Source: Thalassobacillus devorans MSP14
GTDB lineage: Bacteria > Bacillota > Bacilli > Bacillales > Halobacillaceae
Assembly: GCF_000496835.1 (NCBI RefSeq)
Contig: NZ_KI543237.1
Location: 328,364-392,363, forward strand
Direction of reading: 5' to 3'
DNA: 64,000 nt
The translations under genes and the position numbers were made by a program. The notes below the pieces were generated by a model. It was given only the letters and a program-made list of their open reading frames with translations. It had not been told where the DNA came from and searched no databases. Position 1 is the first letter of the stretch; each line of letters starts with the position of its first letter. Below are positions 53,385 through 61,745 of this stretch, piece by piece.

Positions 53385-54579
53385 AGGAAGAAACCACTCC
53401 ATCCTCTACTAATTTATCAATTTCGTTGTCGCTGTAACCAATACCCTCTAAAATTTCCCTGGTATGTTCGCCTAATAGATTTGAAGAAGATTGAACTTTC
53501 ACTTCCGATCTCGAGAAATGGATAGGTGTCTTAATGACCGGGACATCTCCAAGTTTCGTATGTTTACTATTGGCTATTACATCATGCCCTTTGATCAAAT
53601 CACTGTTCACCAATTCATCGATCCCCCAAACCGGCCCATGGAGAACATTTCTTTCTTCGAATCTCTCACACCATTCTTCTGTTGTTTTCTTCTGGAACAC
53701 TTCGTCTAAAATAGCTGCTAACTCAGAACGATGGTTGACGCGTTTGTGATTCGTATCATATTTCTCAATCAGTAAGTCTTCTCTCTCAATCGCCCGGCAA
53801 AAAGGCTCCCATGCATGGTCGGCTTGCGCCCCGGCCATGATCCAGCCATCTTTCGTCGGGAAAGCCTGGTAAGGGACTACCTGAGAATGCTGATTTCCCA
53901 TTGGTTTTGGATTTTCGCCGGTGGCGATATACTGGCCAAACCGGGTAGACAGATTCAACACCATCATATCGATCAGATTAATATTTATTTTCTGTCCCAT
54001 ATTACTTTTTTCCCGCTCGTATAATGCTGCAGAAATCGCTCCAAATCCAATAAAGGCGGTCGTGTTATCTGCTATCGGCACACCAGGAAGGATAGGAGGA
54101 GAATTTTCATCCTCTGCCGTCATACTCATCACTGCCCCCATCCCTTGAATGATAGGGTCCATGCCAGGTCGCTTGACGTATTTAGGGTCATATCCAAATG
54201 CGGAAATACTGAGGTAGATCAGTCTTGGATTAATCGCTTTTACTTTCTCATATCCCAATCCCAGCTTATCCATGGTACCAGGACGGAAATTCTCTATAAT
54301 GACATCTGCACCTTTGATCAGTTTTAAAATGGCTTCATAACCTTCCTCTTCCTTTAAATTGATTGAAAGTCCTTTTTTCCCATGATTATACGCTACGTAA
54401 AGGAAGCTTTCACCGTCTTTGAAATAAGACCCGGACTTCCTTACTTGATCTCCAGCCGGAGATTCTACTTTAATTATTTCTGCACCAAGGTCAGATAATA
54501 TATTTCCGCAATAGGGGGCTGAAAGCCAGTGTGTAAATTCCAGCACTTTGACCCCTTTAAATACACCTTCGTTCACCAT
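53362..54579 (-). CDS. CaiB/BaiF family III CoA-transferase
   Basis: 405 residues. KVLEFTHWLSAPYCGNILSDLGAEIIKVESP, ENFRPGTMDKLGLGYEKVKAINPRLIYLSISAFG and the catalytic Asp in RPGMDPIIQGMGAVM identify the family. It moves CoA between carboxylic acids. Preceded by a TctC binding protein and followed by a crotonase, it probably activates an imported acid. A frequent substrate type is 2-hydroxy or methylated dicarboxylates (inference). Confidence 0.9.
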   Translation of the reverse strand: MVNEGVFKGVKVLEFTHWLSAPYCGNILSDLGAEIIKVESPAGDQVRKSGSYFKDGESFLYVAYNHGKKGLSINLKEEEGYEAILKLIKGADVIIENFRPGTMDKLGLGYEKVKAINPRLIYLSISAFGYDPKYVKRPGMDPIIQGMGAVMSMTAEDENSPPILPGVPIADNTTAFIGFGAISAALYEREKSNMGQKININLIDMMVLNLSTRFGQYIATGENPKPMGNQHSQVVPYQAFPTKDGWIMAGAQADHAWEPFCRAIEREDLLIEKYDTNHKRVNHRSELAAILDEVFQKKTTEEWCERFEERNVLHGPVWGIDELVNSDLIKGHDVIANSKHTKLGDVPVIKTPIHFSRSEVKVQSSSNLLGEHTREILEGIGYSDNEIDKLVEDGVVSSYERTVTG

Positions 54580-54620
54580 TGATTTCCTCCCTGCTTATTA
54601 ACATTTTGCAAATCCATGCT

Positions 54621-54658
54621 AAACAAATACCCAGACAGATCTGCCCAGGTATTTGTTT
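54621..54658 (-). repeat. Inverted repeat after tctC copy 2
   Basis: AAACAAATACC and GGTATTTGTTT with a 16-base loop, without a T run. As in the first tct operon, a hairpin follows the binding-protein gene and may stabilise its message. Confidence 0.6.
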
Positions 54659-54662
54659 ACAA

Positions 54663-55637
54663 CTAATATCCTAATAAACCACTTAAATCCTTTACGGAGC
54701 TTTCATCTTCCTCAAGCATGCTCTTATATTCCTCTGGTCCCAAATGCTTAACTTGTAAACCTTGGGCCTCCATCTCCTTTATTTGCTTCTCATTCTCGAT
54801 CGCTTTCTTAAAGGCTTTACTCAAAATCTCAAGCTTCTCTTGCGATAACCCCGCCGGTGCCCCGATTCCTCTAGCTGATCTCGAAGTGACTTCAGGATAA
54901 CCTGACTCCTCCATCGTAGGAACTTCTTCAATGAAAGGGGATCTTTCTTCGGTCATAACAGCTACAGCTTTTAACTCTCCGCTTTTATGCAGATTTGCTG
55001 CCTCCCCAACTTTTGCTACAAATACATCAACATGACCTCCTAAAACCTGAGCAGATCCCTCTGCCGCCCCTTTCGTATGTACAGGGGTGATATTTGTATC
55101 GTAAAACTTATTAAGCTTTAATATTGCCATGTGATCATTACTGCCAACCCCGGAGGTAGTAGCAGTTATCTTATTATTTTGTGCATATTCTACTAACTCT
55201 TTTATGTTGCTGAAACGGACATCATCCGGTCTGATGGCAATTACTCCCGGATCCAGCACGTGGTTAGCGATAGGCTGGAAACTTTCGAGACTCTGACTGC
55301 GATTAAACTTCGGATCCAGATAACCGGTTATAATGTTCGGAGAATTAAGGTATCCGATCGTGTAGCCGTCCGGTTCAGCATTTGCCAAGTCAGCCCAGCC
55401 GACCCAGCCAGCGCCCCCTGGCTTATTGATGATATTGACCGACACTCCCAGCTCTTCTTCCAAATAAGGTTGTAATATTCTTGCACCTGTATCTGTCCCT
55501 CCACCGGCAGCATACGATACAATCAAATCAATCGATTTTTTCGGATAAGCTTCCTCTTCCTGTGCAGTAGTATTACTGCAGGCTGCCAATACCAAAATCA
55601 CTCCTAACACCAATACGTAAAGGTATTTCCTGAACAT
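54663..55637 (-). CDS. Tripartite tricarboxylate transporter binding lipoprotein TctC, copy 2 (orphan)
   Basis: 324 residues; lipobox VLAAC with Cys near 20. Core YPKKSIDLIVSYAAGGGTDTGARIL, INKPGGAGWVGWADLANAEPDGYTIGY and TSRSARGIGAPAGLSQEKLEIL is very close to copy 1. No TctA/TctB lies beside it, so it may share the permease at 32478-34496. It is the first gene of a three-gene operon with the CoA-transferase and crotonase. Confidence 0.92.
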   Translation of the reverse strand: MFRKYLYVLVLGVILVLAACSNTTAQEEEAYPKKSIDLIVSYAAGGGTDTGARILQPYLEEELGVSVNIINKPGGAGWVGWADLANAEPDGYTIGYLNSPNIITGYLDPKFNRSQSLESFQPIANHVLDPGVIAIRPDDVRFSNIKELVEYAQNNKITATTSGVGSNDHMAILKLNKFYDTNITPVHTKGAAEGSAQVLGGHVDVFVAKVGEAANLHKSGELKAVAVMTEERSPFIEEVPTMEESGYPEVTSRSARGIGAPAGLSQEKLEILSKAFKKAIENEKQIKEMEAQGLQVKHLGPEEYKSMLEEDESSVKDLSGLLGY

Positions 55638-55723
55638 TAAATCCCCCCTGTTTTTTAAGTCATTACCAAATAACGACTTCTTAAGATTGGTTTTATTATA
55701 GGGGAAAATAATTTTAAAAAATG

Positions 55724-55735
55724 TAAAATATTTTA
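55724..55735. promoter_or_regulatory. Palindrome upstream of tctC copy 2
   Basis: TAAAATATTTTA, a perfect 12-base palindrome, lies 29 bp upstream of a TATAAT box (55690-55695) that lacks a good -35. An activator site for the adjacent Crp/Fnr-type regulator is possible. Confidence 0.35.
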
Positions 55736-55747
55736 TATTTTCTGAAT

Positions 55748-56425
55748 TTATTTTTTATTTATCTCCGCTTTCAATTCATTCATGCGAATAATGAAGTTTC
55801 TTCCTTTAGTTTCAACCAGGTTTTTCTCGCGTAGTGTCTTAATGTGGTTGGCAATTGTTACTCTTGTTGTACCTATTAATTCGGCTAAGTCATTATGTGT
55901 CACTTTAAAATCTACGAAAGTAGTATCACCTTCAGCTTGTTTGCCATATTTAACACAGAGTTCTAACAAAGCTTTGCATAGTCTTATGTACGAATGTTTA
56001 AACGAAAGATCCAAGGATTGCCCGGTTAAACTTCTGATTCTGATGCTCATGATGTGGAAGACTTGCATCATCAGATCAGGGTTAGACATTACCTGATCAA
56101 TGAATTCCTGTCTTTCATACTTAATGAGAGTCGAATTAGTGACAGCCGCCGCACTTAAAATATATTTCTTTGACTCTTCGAATAAGGAGGAGGTGCCTAG
56201 TATGCTATTTTCACCTACATACCCAACAATCTTTTCACTGCCATCCGGTCCTGTTAGGAAGAGTTTCGCTTTCCCCTTTTTCACCAGGTAAATCGTATCC
56301 ATCTCTGTTCCTTCGAGAAAAATGATTTGATTCTTTTTATATTCATAGGAAGGGGCGTCCTTTAATTCTCCCCAATAATACGGCGGGTTCTTGATCCAGA
56401 AATTAGGCAATACGATATCTTCCAC
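55748..56425 (-). CDS. Crp/Fnr-family transcriptional regulator
   Basis: About 225 residues; GTG at 56425 is favoured because GAGGAG directly abuts the in-frame ATG at 56434. It has a cyclic-nucleotide-binding-type barrel (NQIIFLEGTEMDTIYLVKKGKAKLFLTGPDGSEKIVGYVGENSILG), a long helix and a C-terminal HTH (THNDLAELIGTTRVTIANHIKTLREKNLVETKGRNFII). No Fnr Cys cluster is seen. It is oriented toward the tctC-CoA-transferase operon and is its likely regulator. Confidence 0.87.
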   Translation of the reverse strand: MEDIVLPNFWIKNPPYYWGELKDAPSYEYKKNQIIFLEGTEMDTIYLVKKGKAKLFLTGPDGSEKIVGYVGENSILGTSSLFEESKKYILSAAAVTNSTLIKYERQEFIDQVMSNPDLMMQVFHIMSIRIRSLTGQSLDLSFKHSYIRLCKALLELCVKYGKQAEGDTTFVDFKVTHNDLAELIGTTRVTIANHIKTLREKNLVETKGRNFIIRMNELKAEINKK

Positions 56426-56434
56426 TATCCTCAT

Positions 56435-56597
56435 CTCCTCTAAGGTAGTTAATATTCTCCAGCAGGTTTATATTAATAATTATCATCTTAGCATTTTTTA
56501 GCAATTGTTTTAATATTCAGGTGAATTTTATGATGAAATAAAGACAAATTTAAAAGATGTTCTGGTGATTCCATGACCTTGAAAAATAAAAGATAAT
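56435..56597. other. AT-rich intergenic region, no gene seen
   Basis: It holds the promoter region of the Crp/Fnr gene. I see no coding or RNA signal otherwise before the flagellin relic starts. Confidence 0.6.
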
Positions 56598-56785
56598 TAA
56601 CTAAAGTTGTAATCCTTCTCATGGTTGTTGCTTAGCTTGAGTAAACGTTACCTAGGCAGCTTTTCCCAAGAATAGAGTTCTTGGTTTAGTTATACATTTC
56701 TTTTCGCCGTCGCGCTGATAGTACTCTCATATATAAAAAGACTGTATCTTCAACACACTAACGTACCGAAGAACAGGCACCAAAC
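56598..56785 (-). pseudogene. Decayed copy of group I intron 3' end plus flagellin C-terminal exon
   Basis: Read on the minus strand this stretch aligns in order with the live flagellin 3' region. AAGATACAGTC (56740-56750) matches the intron S element AAGATATAGTC. GCGCGACGGCGAAAAGAAATG matches the splice junction with MAKEM. AAGCTAAGCAACAACC (56625-56640) matches the codons for KANQQP, then TTACAACTTTAG matches LQLL and the stop. Frame and stop codons are destroyed. It is a relic of a tandem duplicate, lying beyond the live gene's terminator. Confidence 0.7.
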
Positions 56786-56833
56786 TAAATAGTCTCGTAG
56801 AAAATCTAACAGACCATAGATTTATTTACATAG

Positions 56834-56864
56834 AAAAAGGACCCCCTAACTGAGGTCCTTTTTG
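56834..56864 (-). terminator. Flagellin terminator
   Basis: AAAAAGGACC and GGTCCTTTTT on the minus strand around an 11-base loop, 12 bp after the exon 2 stop codon. Confidence 0.85.
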
Positions 56865-56875
56865 CTTTATTAATA

Positions 56876-58474
56876 TTAACGAAGAAGTTGTAGTACTCCT
56901 TGTGGCTGTTGGTTAGCTTTTGCAAGCATAGCTTGAGAAGCTTGAGCAAGGATTGATTGTTTTGTTTGGTTCATCATTTCTTTCGCCATCGTGCGAACAT
57001 TTACTTTCATAAATGACCAGACTATATCTTCACCCTCTAGTATTCTAGTAGGGGTCGGGCACTTCGGATTCACAATACTGATGTTATATTGTTTCACCTA
57101 TGGATTTCATCACCTCAAAAGGTGGTTTATCCTAGTCGTTGAACCTTCTCCACTCTTTCGAGCCAGAAGCTTGGCTGCTGATTGCCCAATCTTTTCTTTT
57201 TTTAAACCATCACGCTTGTCGTTTCCAACTACGTTGTGGTAAGAAAAGCTCTAAGGGGTTTCCAGCAATTCACCCGATTGTAATCTCTAGCCGTTACCAG
57301 CCAGGACGACTGTGCTTGTCACTGCTTATGCAGCAGCTAAAGCATAATCTACGTCACGGATACGAGATTCCGCAGCAGTTAGGTTTTCAGAAGATGTACC
57401 TAAATTATTAATTGTGTGATCTAGACGATTTTGGTATGCACCAAGTTTTGAACGCTCAGCTGATACAGTTTCGATAGCATCATTGATTTTAGTAATAGCT
57501 GAGTCTGCAGATGATTGAGAGGAAATATCTATACCACCTACAGATAAGTCCATATCTGCTGTTGCAGCAGTATCTAATGTTAATAAAGTAGTAGAATTAC
57601 CATCTACACTTGTAAAAGTGGTATCATTTGACGATGTAGCAATTGTTTTACCATTAGCATCAGTGATAGTTGAAGCACCTGAACTAAAGTTAAGTGTATA
57701 ATCTCCTGCTTGAAGTCCACCGTTATCAAACTCAGCTGTTCCTGTAGCTTCTTCATCCTTAATAACAATTTGACCAGAATCAACGTCATTCTGGAAGGTA
57801 ATTGTTTCACTATTAGTGCTAGAAGTCCAAGTCGTACCACCATCATCTGTAGTAGCAACTACCGCACCATCAGCGTTTTTTAAATCTGTTCCACTAATGG
57901 TATATGTTCCATTTACAAAATCAGTAGTGCCTGAGGGTGTAGCTGTTTCAGTAAATGTCGTATTCCCTGCTACTCCTAAAGCATTACCCCGCATATCGTT
58001 AATATCTAAAAAGATATTTTGACCTTCATTAGCACCAATATGAAATTTGCCATCAAAACTACCATCTAACAAATTTTGTGTATTAAACTCAGTGTTATTA
58101 CCAATTCTTGAAAGTTCTTCTGAAAGTTGGTCAACCTCTTTTTGAAGTTCTGCACGATCAGTAGCTGTGTTTGTATCGTTTGCTGATTGAGTAGCTAGCT
58201 CACGCATACGTTGTAAGATATCGTGAGTTTCATTCAATGCCCCTTCTGCTGTTTGAATCATGGAAATACCGTCTTGAGCGTTCTTTTGCGCCATATCCAA
58301 ACCACGAATCTGCCCACGCATTTTTTCAGAGATTGCTAATCCTGCTGCATCATCTCCAGCACGGTTAATACGAAGACCGGAAGACAACTTTTCCATTGAA
58401 TTACTTTGCGCATTATTGGCAGCTCCTAATTGACGATACGTATTAAGTGCTGCAATGTTGTGATTAATTCTCAT
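56876..58474 (-). CDS. hag: Flagellin, interrupted by a group I intron
   Basis: Two exons: 58474-57347 (376 codons) and 56989-56876 (37 codons plus stop). Joined they give a 413-residue flagellin. D0/D1 N-terminus INHNIAALNTYRQLGAANNA and SGLRINRAGDDAAGLAISEKMRGQ, a variable Ser/Thr-rich middle, and C-terminus TAAESRIRDVD joined to MAKEMMNQTKQSILAQASQA...QGVLQLLR. The join restores the exact Hag spacing (RIRDVDMAKEM). Unspliced message stops after DVDYALAAA and would lack the C-terminal D0 helix needed for export and assembly. Start ATG has GGAGG. The leader has CsrA-type GGA sites. Confidence 0.88.
56990..57346 (-). ncRNA. Group I self-splicing intron in flagellin
   Basis: 357 nt without an ORF. 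The conserved core is in the right order on the minus strand: P element AATTGCTGGAAA (57259-57270), Q element AATCAGCAGCC (57173-57183), R element GTTCAACGACTA (57133-57144), S element AAGATATAGTC (57020-57030). R and S pair as P7 (GACTA/TAGTC). A P2-like hairpin (AGTCGTCC/GG..ACGGCT) and a P9-like hairpin CATTTA-TGAAAG-TAAATG follow expected positions. The proposed 5' site follows a U and the intron ends in G, as required. The guide sequence for P1 could not be fixed by eye, so ends may shift by a few codons. Confidence 0.88.
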
Positions 58475-58503
58475 TTCTTATTACCTCCATGTGATTTAAA
58501 ATT

Positions 58504-58527
58504 ACGAGACACGTCCATTTGTCTCGC
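58504..58527 (-). promoter_or_regulatory. Flagellin leader hairpin with GGA loop
   Basis: GCGAGAC paired with GTCTCGT, loop AAATGGACGT. A GGA in a hairpin loop followed by a second GGA in the Shine-Dalgarno (CATGGAGG) is the known CsrA two-site layout of the B. subtilis hag leader. Confidence 0.6.
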
Positions 58528-58553
58528 TATATAATAACTCTATTTTAGAGTCA

Positions 58554-58720
58554 CTACCTTAGTTCTCCCCGGATAATTTTGTACTCCTTTGGCGCGTTGA
58601 CCCGCAGACGCAGGTAATTATCCAGTTTTGCGTCTGTACTACTTCAATTTCGATTTCTTTACCGTCTTCGTCGACGATATAAAGCTTTTCGCCTGGTTTT
58701 CTTCCTAATGTTTGCGCCAT
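58554..58720 (-). pseudogene. csrA: CsrA-like gene with a one-base frameshift
   Basis: From the ATG at 58720 (GGGAGG before it) the frame reads MAQTLGRKPGEKLYIVDEDG, then KEIEIEVVQTQ, and then leaves the family, ending at 58559. Moving to the -1 frame at the run of four A (58626-58629) gives KLDNYLRLRVNAPKEYKIIR and stop at 58554, the expected CsrA second half. RKPGE and VNAPKEYKIIR are CsrA-type motifs. One missing A would explain it: a real mutation, slippage-dependent expression, or a sequencing error. It lies directly upstream of flagellin, whose translation CsrA controls in Bacillus. Confidence 0.7.
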
Positions 58721-58753
58721 GGCTTATCATCCTCCCTGATGATTACAAACTTT

Positions 58754-58781
58754 ATATCGGACTAACTTACTAGATTGTTTA
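58754..58781 (-). promoter_or_regulatory. SigD-type flagellar promoter
   Basis: TAAA (58778-58781), 16-bp spacer, TCCGATAT (58754-58761), against the SigD consensus TAAA-N15-GCCGATAT. It precedes the csrA-like gene and flagellin, which would be co-transcribed. Confidence 0.65.
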
Positions 58782-58820
58782 ATAGTCTTATAAACATTTT
58801 TAAAGCCCCTCGCGAGAACA

Positions 58821-58849
58821 TAAAAATCCCCCACAAGTTGTGAGGGATC
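58821..58849 (-). terminator. Terminator of the sigma-54 operon
   Basis: ATCCCTCACA and TGTGGGGGAT with a three-base loop, then TTTTT on the minus strand, 22 bp after the dehydrogenase stop. Confidence 0.87.
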
Positions 58850-58870
58850 AGCTTTCCATCTATATTCGCT

Positions 58871-60331
58871 TTAAACCCAGCGCTGCGTCAGTACTTTTTT
58901 ACGTGTATAGAACTCCAGCCCATCTTTTCCATTCGCATGCAAATCTCCGTAGAAAGAATCTTTCCAGCCGGAGAATGGGAAGAACGCCATTGGAGCCGGT
59001 ACCCCGATGTTGACACCTAGCATACCTGCATCGATCGTTTCGCGGAATTGGCGAACACTTCCGCCATCTCTTGTGAAAATGCAGGCGCCGTTGGCGAAGC
59101 GTGATTGATTGGTCAGTACTACCGCTTCACTTAGGTCTTTCACTCGTGCAATCGACAATACAGGAGCGAAGATTTCATCCTGCCATATTTTCATTTCAGT
59201 CGTTACCCCGTCAAAAATGGTCGGTCCAACGAAATAGCCTTCTCTTTTGGCGTCTTCGTCGTTACGTCCATCGCGAACCAGCTTCGCTCCTTCTTTCTCG
59301 CCGGTTTCAATATAATTCAAGGTGCGTTCTTTATGATTTTCCCGGATGACTGGTCCCAGGAACACTCCTTCATCCAACCCGTTTCCGATGGTAATTTCGT
59401 TAGCTTTGTCGGTAAGCAGCTCGATGAATTCATCAGCAACGGAATCTTCCACAGCTACTACAGATGCTGCCATACAGCGTTCACCTGCTGAACCAAAAGC
59501 TGCGTTTAAAATCTGGGTAGTTGCATTGTCGATGTTCGCGTCTTTCAAAACAATCGAGTGGTTTTTCGCTCCTGCAAGCGCCTGTACACGTTTAAGGTGT
59601 TCGGTTCCGCGCTTGTACACATATTCCGCAACAGGCTGTGAGCCGACAAATGAAATAGCTGCTACATCTTTATGATCCAGCAATCCGTTCACGACATCAT
59701 GAGCACCATGCACGATATTGAAAACCCCTTTCGGCAGTCCTGCTTCCTCCAACAGTTCTGCCAGACGATTCGCAAGCAGTGGAGTACGTTCTGAAGGCTT
59801 CAACACGAACGTATTGCCTGTAACGATCGCCATCGGGAACATCCAGGCAGGTACCATCATCGGGAAATTAAATGGTGTGATTCCTCCAACCACACCAATT
59901 GGATAGCGATAAACACCTGATTCAAGCCCTTGCGCGATGGAAGGAAGCTGTTCACCCATCATTAAAGAAGGTGCACCAGCAGCAAACTCAACGTTTTCAA
60001 TTCCACGCTGCACTTCCCCGTACGCTTCTTTAAAACTTTTTCCGTTTTCGACGGTTACGATCTCAGCCAGCTCATCCCAGTGATCGACAAGCAGTTGTTG
60101 ATACTTAAATAGAATGCGGGCGCGTTTAGGAACAGGGACTTCCTTCCATTCCTGAAACGCTTCATTAGCCACTTTCACCGCATCTTCTACGTCTTTGACG
60201 GAAGAAATAGGTACGTGGGCGATCACTTCTCCTGTTGCTGGATTGTATACTGGTTCAGTCAGATCAGTTTGAGCATCTACCCATTCCCCGCCAACATAAT
60301 TTCGAAGTGTCTTTACTTGTGTTTGTGTCAT
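58871..60331 (-). CDS. mmsA: CoA-acylating methylmalonate-semialdehyde dehydrogenase
   Basis: 486 residues of the aldehyde dehydrogenase family. [38 protein letters not shown], the catalytic Cys in [12 protein letters not shown] and [22 protein letters not shown] are MmsA/IolA signatures. It turns malonate or methylmalonate semialdehyde into acetyl- or propanoyl-CoA with NAD and CoA. As third gene after an iron alcohol dehydrogenase and a GntP permease, it would finish the breakdown of a 3-hydroxy acid such as 3-hydroxypropionate (inference). Confidence 0.93.
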   Translation of the reverse strand: MTQTQVKTLRNYVGGEWVDAQTDLTEPVYNPATGEVIAHVPISSVKDVEDAVKVANEAFQEWKEVPVPKRARILFKYQQLLVDHWDELAEIVTVENGKSFKEAYGEVQRGIENVEFAAGAPSLMMGEQLPSIAQGLESGVYRYPIGVVGGITPFNFPMMVPAWMFPMAIVTGNTFVLKPSERTPLLANRLAELLEEAGLPKGVFNIVHGAHDVVNGLLDHKDVAAISFVGSQPVAEYVYKRGTEHLKRVQALAGAKNHSIVLKDANIDNATTQILNAAFGSAGERCMAASVVAVEDSVADEFIELLTDKANEITIGNGLDEGVFLGPVIRENHKERTLNYIETGEKEGAKLVRDGRNDEDAKREGYFVGPTIFDGVTTEMKIWQDEIFAPVLSIARVKDLSEAVVLTNQSRFANGACIFTRDGGSVRQFRETIDAGMLGVNIGVPAPMAFFPFSGWKDSFYGDLHANGKDGLEFYTRKKVLTQRWV

Positions 60332-60355
60332 AATAAAATTCCTCCTTGATAAAAT

Positions 60356-61717
60356 TTAAAATATAGAATACAAGAATACAGCCAAGAACATGGCAATCAG
60401 TGGTACAACTACACTCAACATAAAGATAGGTTTATAGGCTCTTTTATGGGACTCTCCACAAATAGCACGGACAGTGGTAACAACGTACCCATTATGGGGC
60501 AACGAATCGATTCCGCCAGATGCAAGGGCAGAAATACGATGCATAGCACCGGGATCTAAACCCTGACTCATATAAATAGGAGCAAGAATAGGCAAAGCGA
60601 TCCCCAGCCCGCCAGAAGCTGATCCGGTAATACCACAGACCACAGTAACTCCAATTGCCAGCCCTAATAACGGAGGTCCAGGCATATTTACGAGATTGTC
60701 TACTAAACTATCAAAAGCAGAAACCTGGGCAGCAACACTGCCAAAGCCTACAACAGCGCAAGTATTCGCAAGTGCGACGAGTGCGTTTTGCGTTCCGATT
60801 GCCAGCGATCCCCAAAACTCGGTAAGAAAACGATACATCGTAACACAGGCCAGGAAAATCCCTGCAGTCAATGCAATTAACAAAGCTGTAGTAGGATTCA
60901 TAAATTGACCTAAAATATTCAATAACACAATAACTATTACCAACGGCAAGACAGAAACGATAATATTTGGTAAATCCTTTACTGTTTCTGGTTTCTTTGA
61001 ATGAAAACTTTCTAACTCTCCAGCCTCCACAGCCGAAGCCGATTCATTAATCGCTGCAGTCGTCTCTGCTGGGTGCATAAATGTTTCCCCATTTGCTGAA
61101 GCCTGTCTTACCATTCTGCCAAGCCATAAACCACCAGCTATCATGATAAGCAGCGCAGTTAACACACCAATGAATCCACCTGCTGTAGGTGTAGTTCCGA
61201 AGAATTCAGTCGGAATGATATTTTGAATCTCCGGAGAGCCAGGTGCCGTCATCGTAAAAGAAATCGAACCAAATACTAGCGCAGCCGGGATGAAACGGTG
61301 TGGTAAATTTGCTGCCCGAAATAACGATACAGCGATAGGATAGACTGCAAAACCTACCACAAATAAGCTGACCCCGCCATAGGTCATAATCGCTGCTGCT
61401 GCTACGACAGCAAACACTGCCCGCTTTTTGCCAAAGGTATTTTTGATCCAGTGGGCAATACTCTCTGCAGATTTTGTTTCCTGCATGATTTTCCCAAAAA
61501 TGGCTCCTAATAGAAATACCAGGAACCAGGAAGCAAAGTAACTGGTAAAGCCGTTCATATAATCTTCTTTAAGAGCGGTTTCTAAATTAAGTCCCCCGGT
61601 AATCGCAATTAAGACAGAACTTAACAGAGCAGCAATTATAATATTGATCCCTTTCATCGTGAGATAGATCAATAAAGCAAGCGACGCAATTAACCCAAGT
61701 ACCCCAATGATGTCCAT
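60356..61717 (-). CDS. GntP-family permease
   Basis: 453 residues, about 12 membrane segments. Gluconate/hydroxy-acid permease family: YFASWFLVFLLGAIFGKIM, FTMTAPGSPEIQNIIPTEFF, GITGSASGGLGIALPILAP and SGGIDSLPHNGYVVTTVRAICGESHKRAY. The last block resembles members sold as hydroxybutyrate or citrate-type transporters. It lies between the dehydrogenase genes and should import the acid they oxidise. Confidence 0.87.
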   Translation of the reverse strand: MDIIGVLGLIASLALLIYLTMKGINIIIAALLSSVLIAITGGLNLETALKEDYMNGFTSYFASWFLVFLLGAIFGKIMQETKSAESIAHWIKNTFGKKRAVFAVVAAAAIMTYGGVSLFVVGFAVYPIAVSLFRAANLPHRFIPAALVFGSISFTMTAPGSPEIQNIIPTEFFGTTPTAGGFIGVLTALLIMIAGGLWLGRMVRQASANGETFMHPAETTAAINESASAVEAGELESFHSKKPETVKDLPNIIVSVLPLVIVIVLLNILGQFMNPTTALLIALTAGIFLACVTMYRFLTEFWGSLAIGTQNALVALANTCAVVGFGSVAAQVSAFDSLVDNLVNMPGPPLLGLAIGVTVVCGITGSASGGLGIALPILAPIYMSQGLDPGAMHRISALASGGIDSLPHNGYVVTTVRAICGESHKRAYKPIFMLSVVVPLIAMFLAVFLYSIF

Positions 61718-61745
61718 TTCTCTCTCTCCCTATATCCTTGTTATC

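Noticed and set aside
56876-57097. Independent 73-codon gene downstream of flagellin
   Set aside because: Its second half is the flagellin C-terminus and its first half is translated intron; it is exon 2 with an artificial start.
57326-57346. Truncated flagellin as a real protein end
   Set aside because: The stop lies inside the intron; the missing C-terminal helix is encoded after the intron.
57604-57858. Alternate-frame ORF within the flagellin variable region
   Set aside because: Low-complexity Leu/Met/Val-rich shadow of the real coding frame with no start signal.
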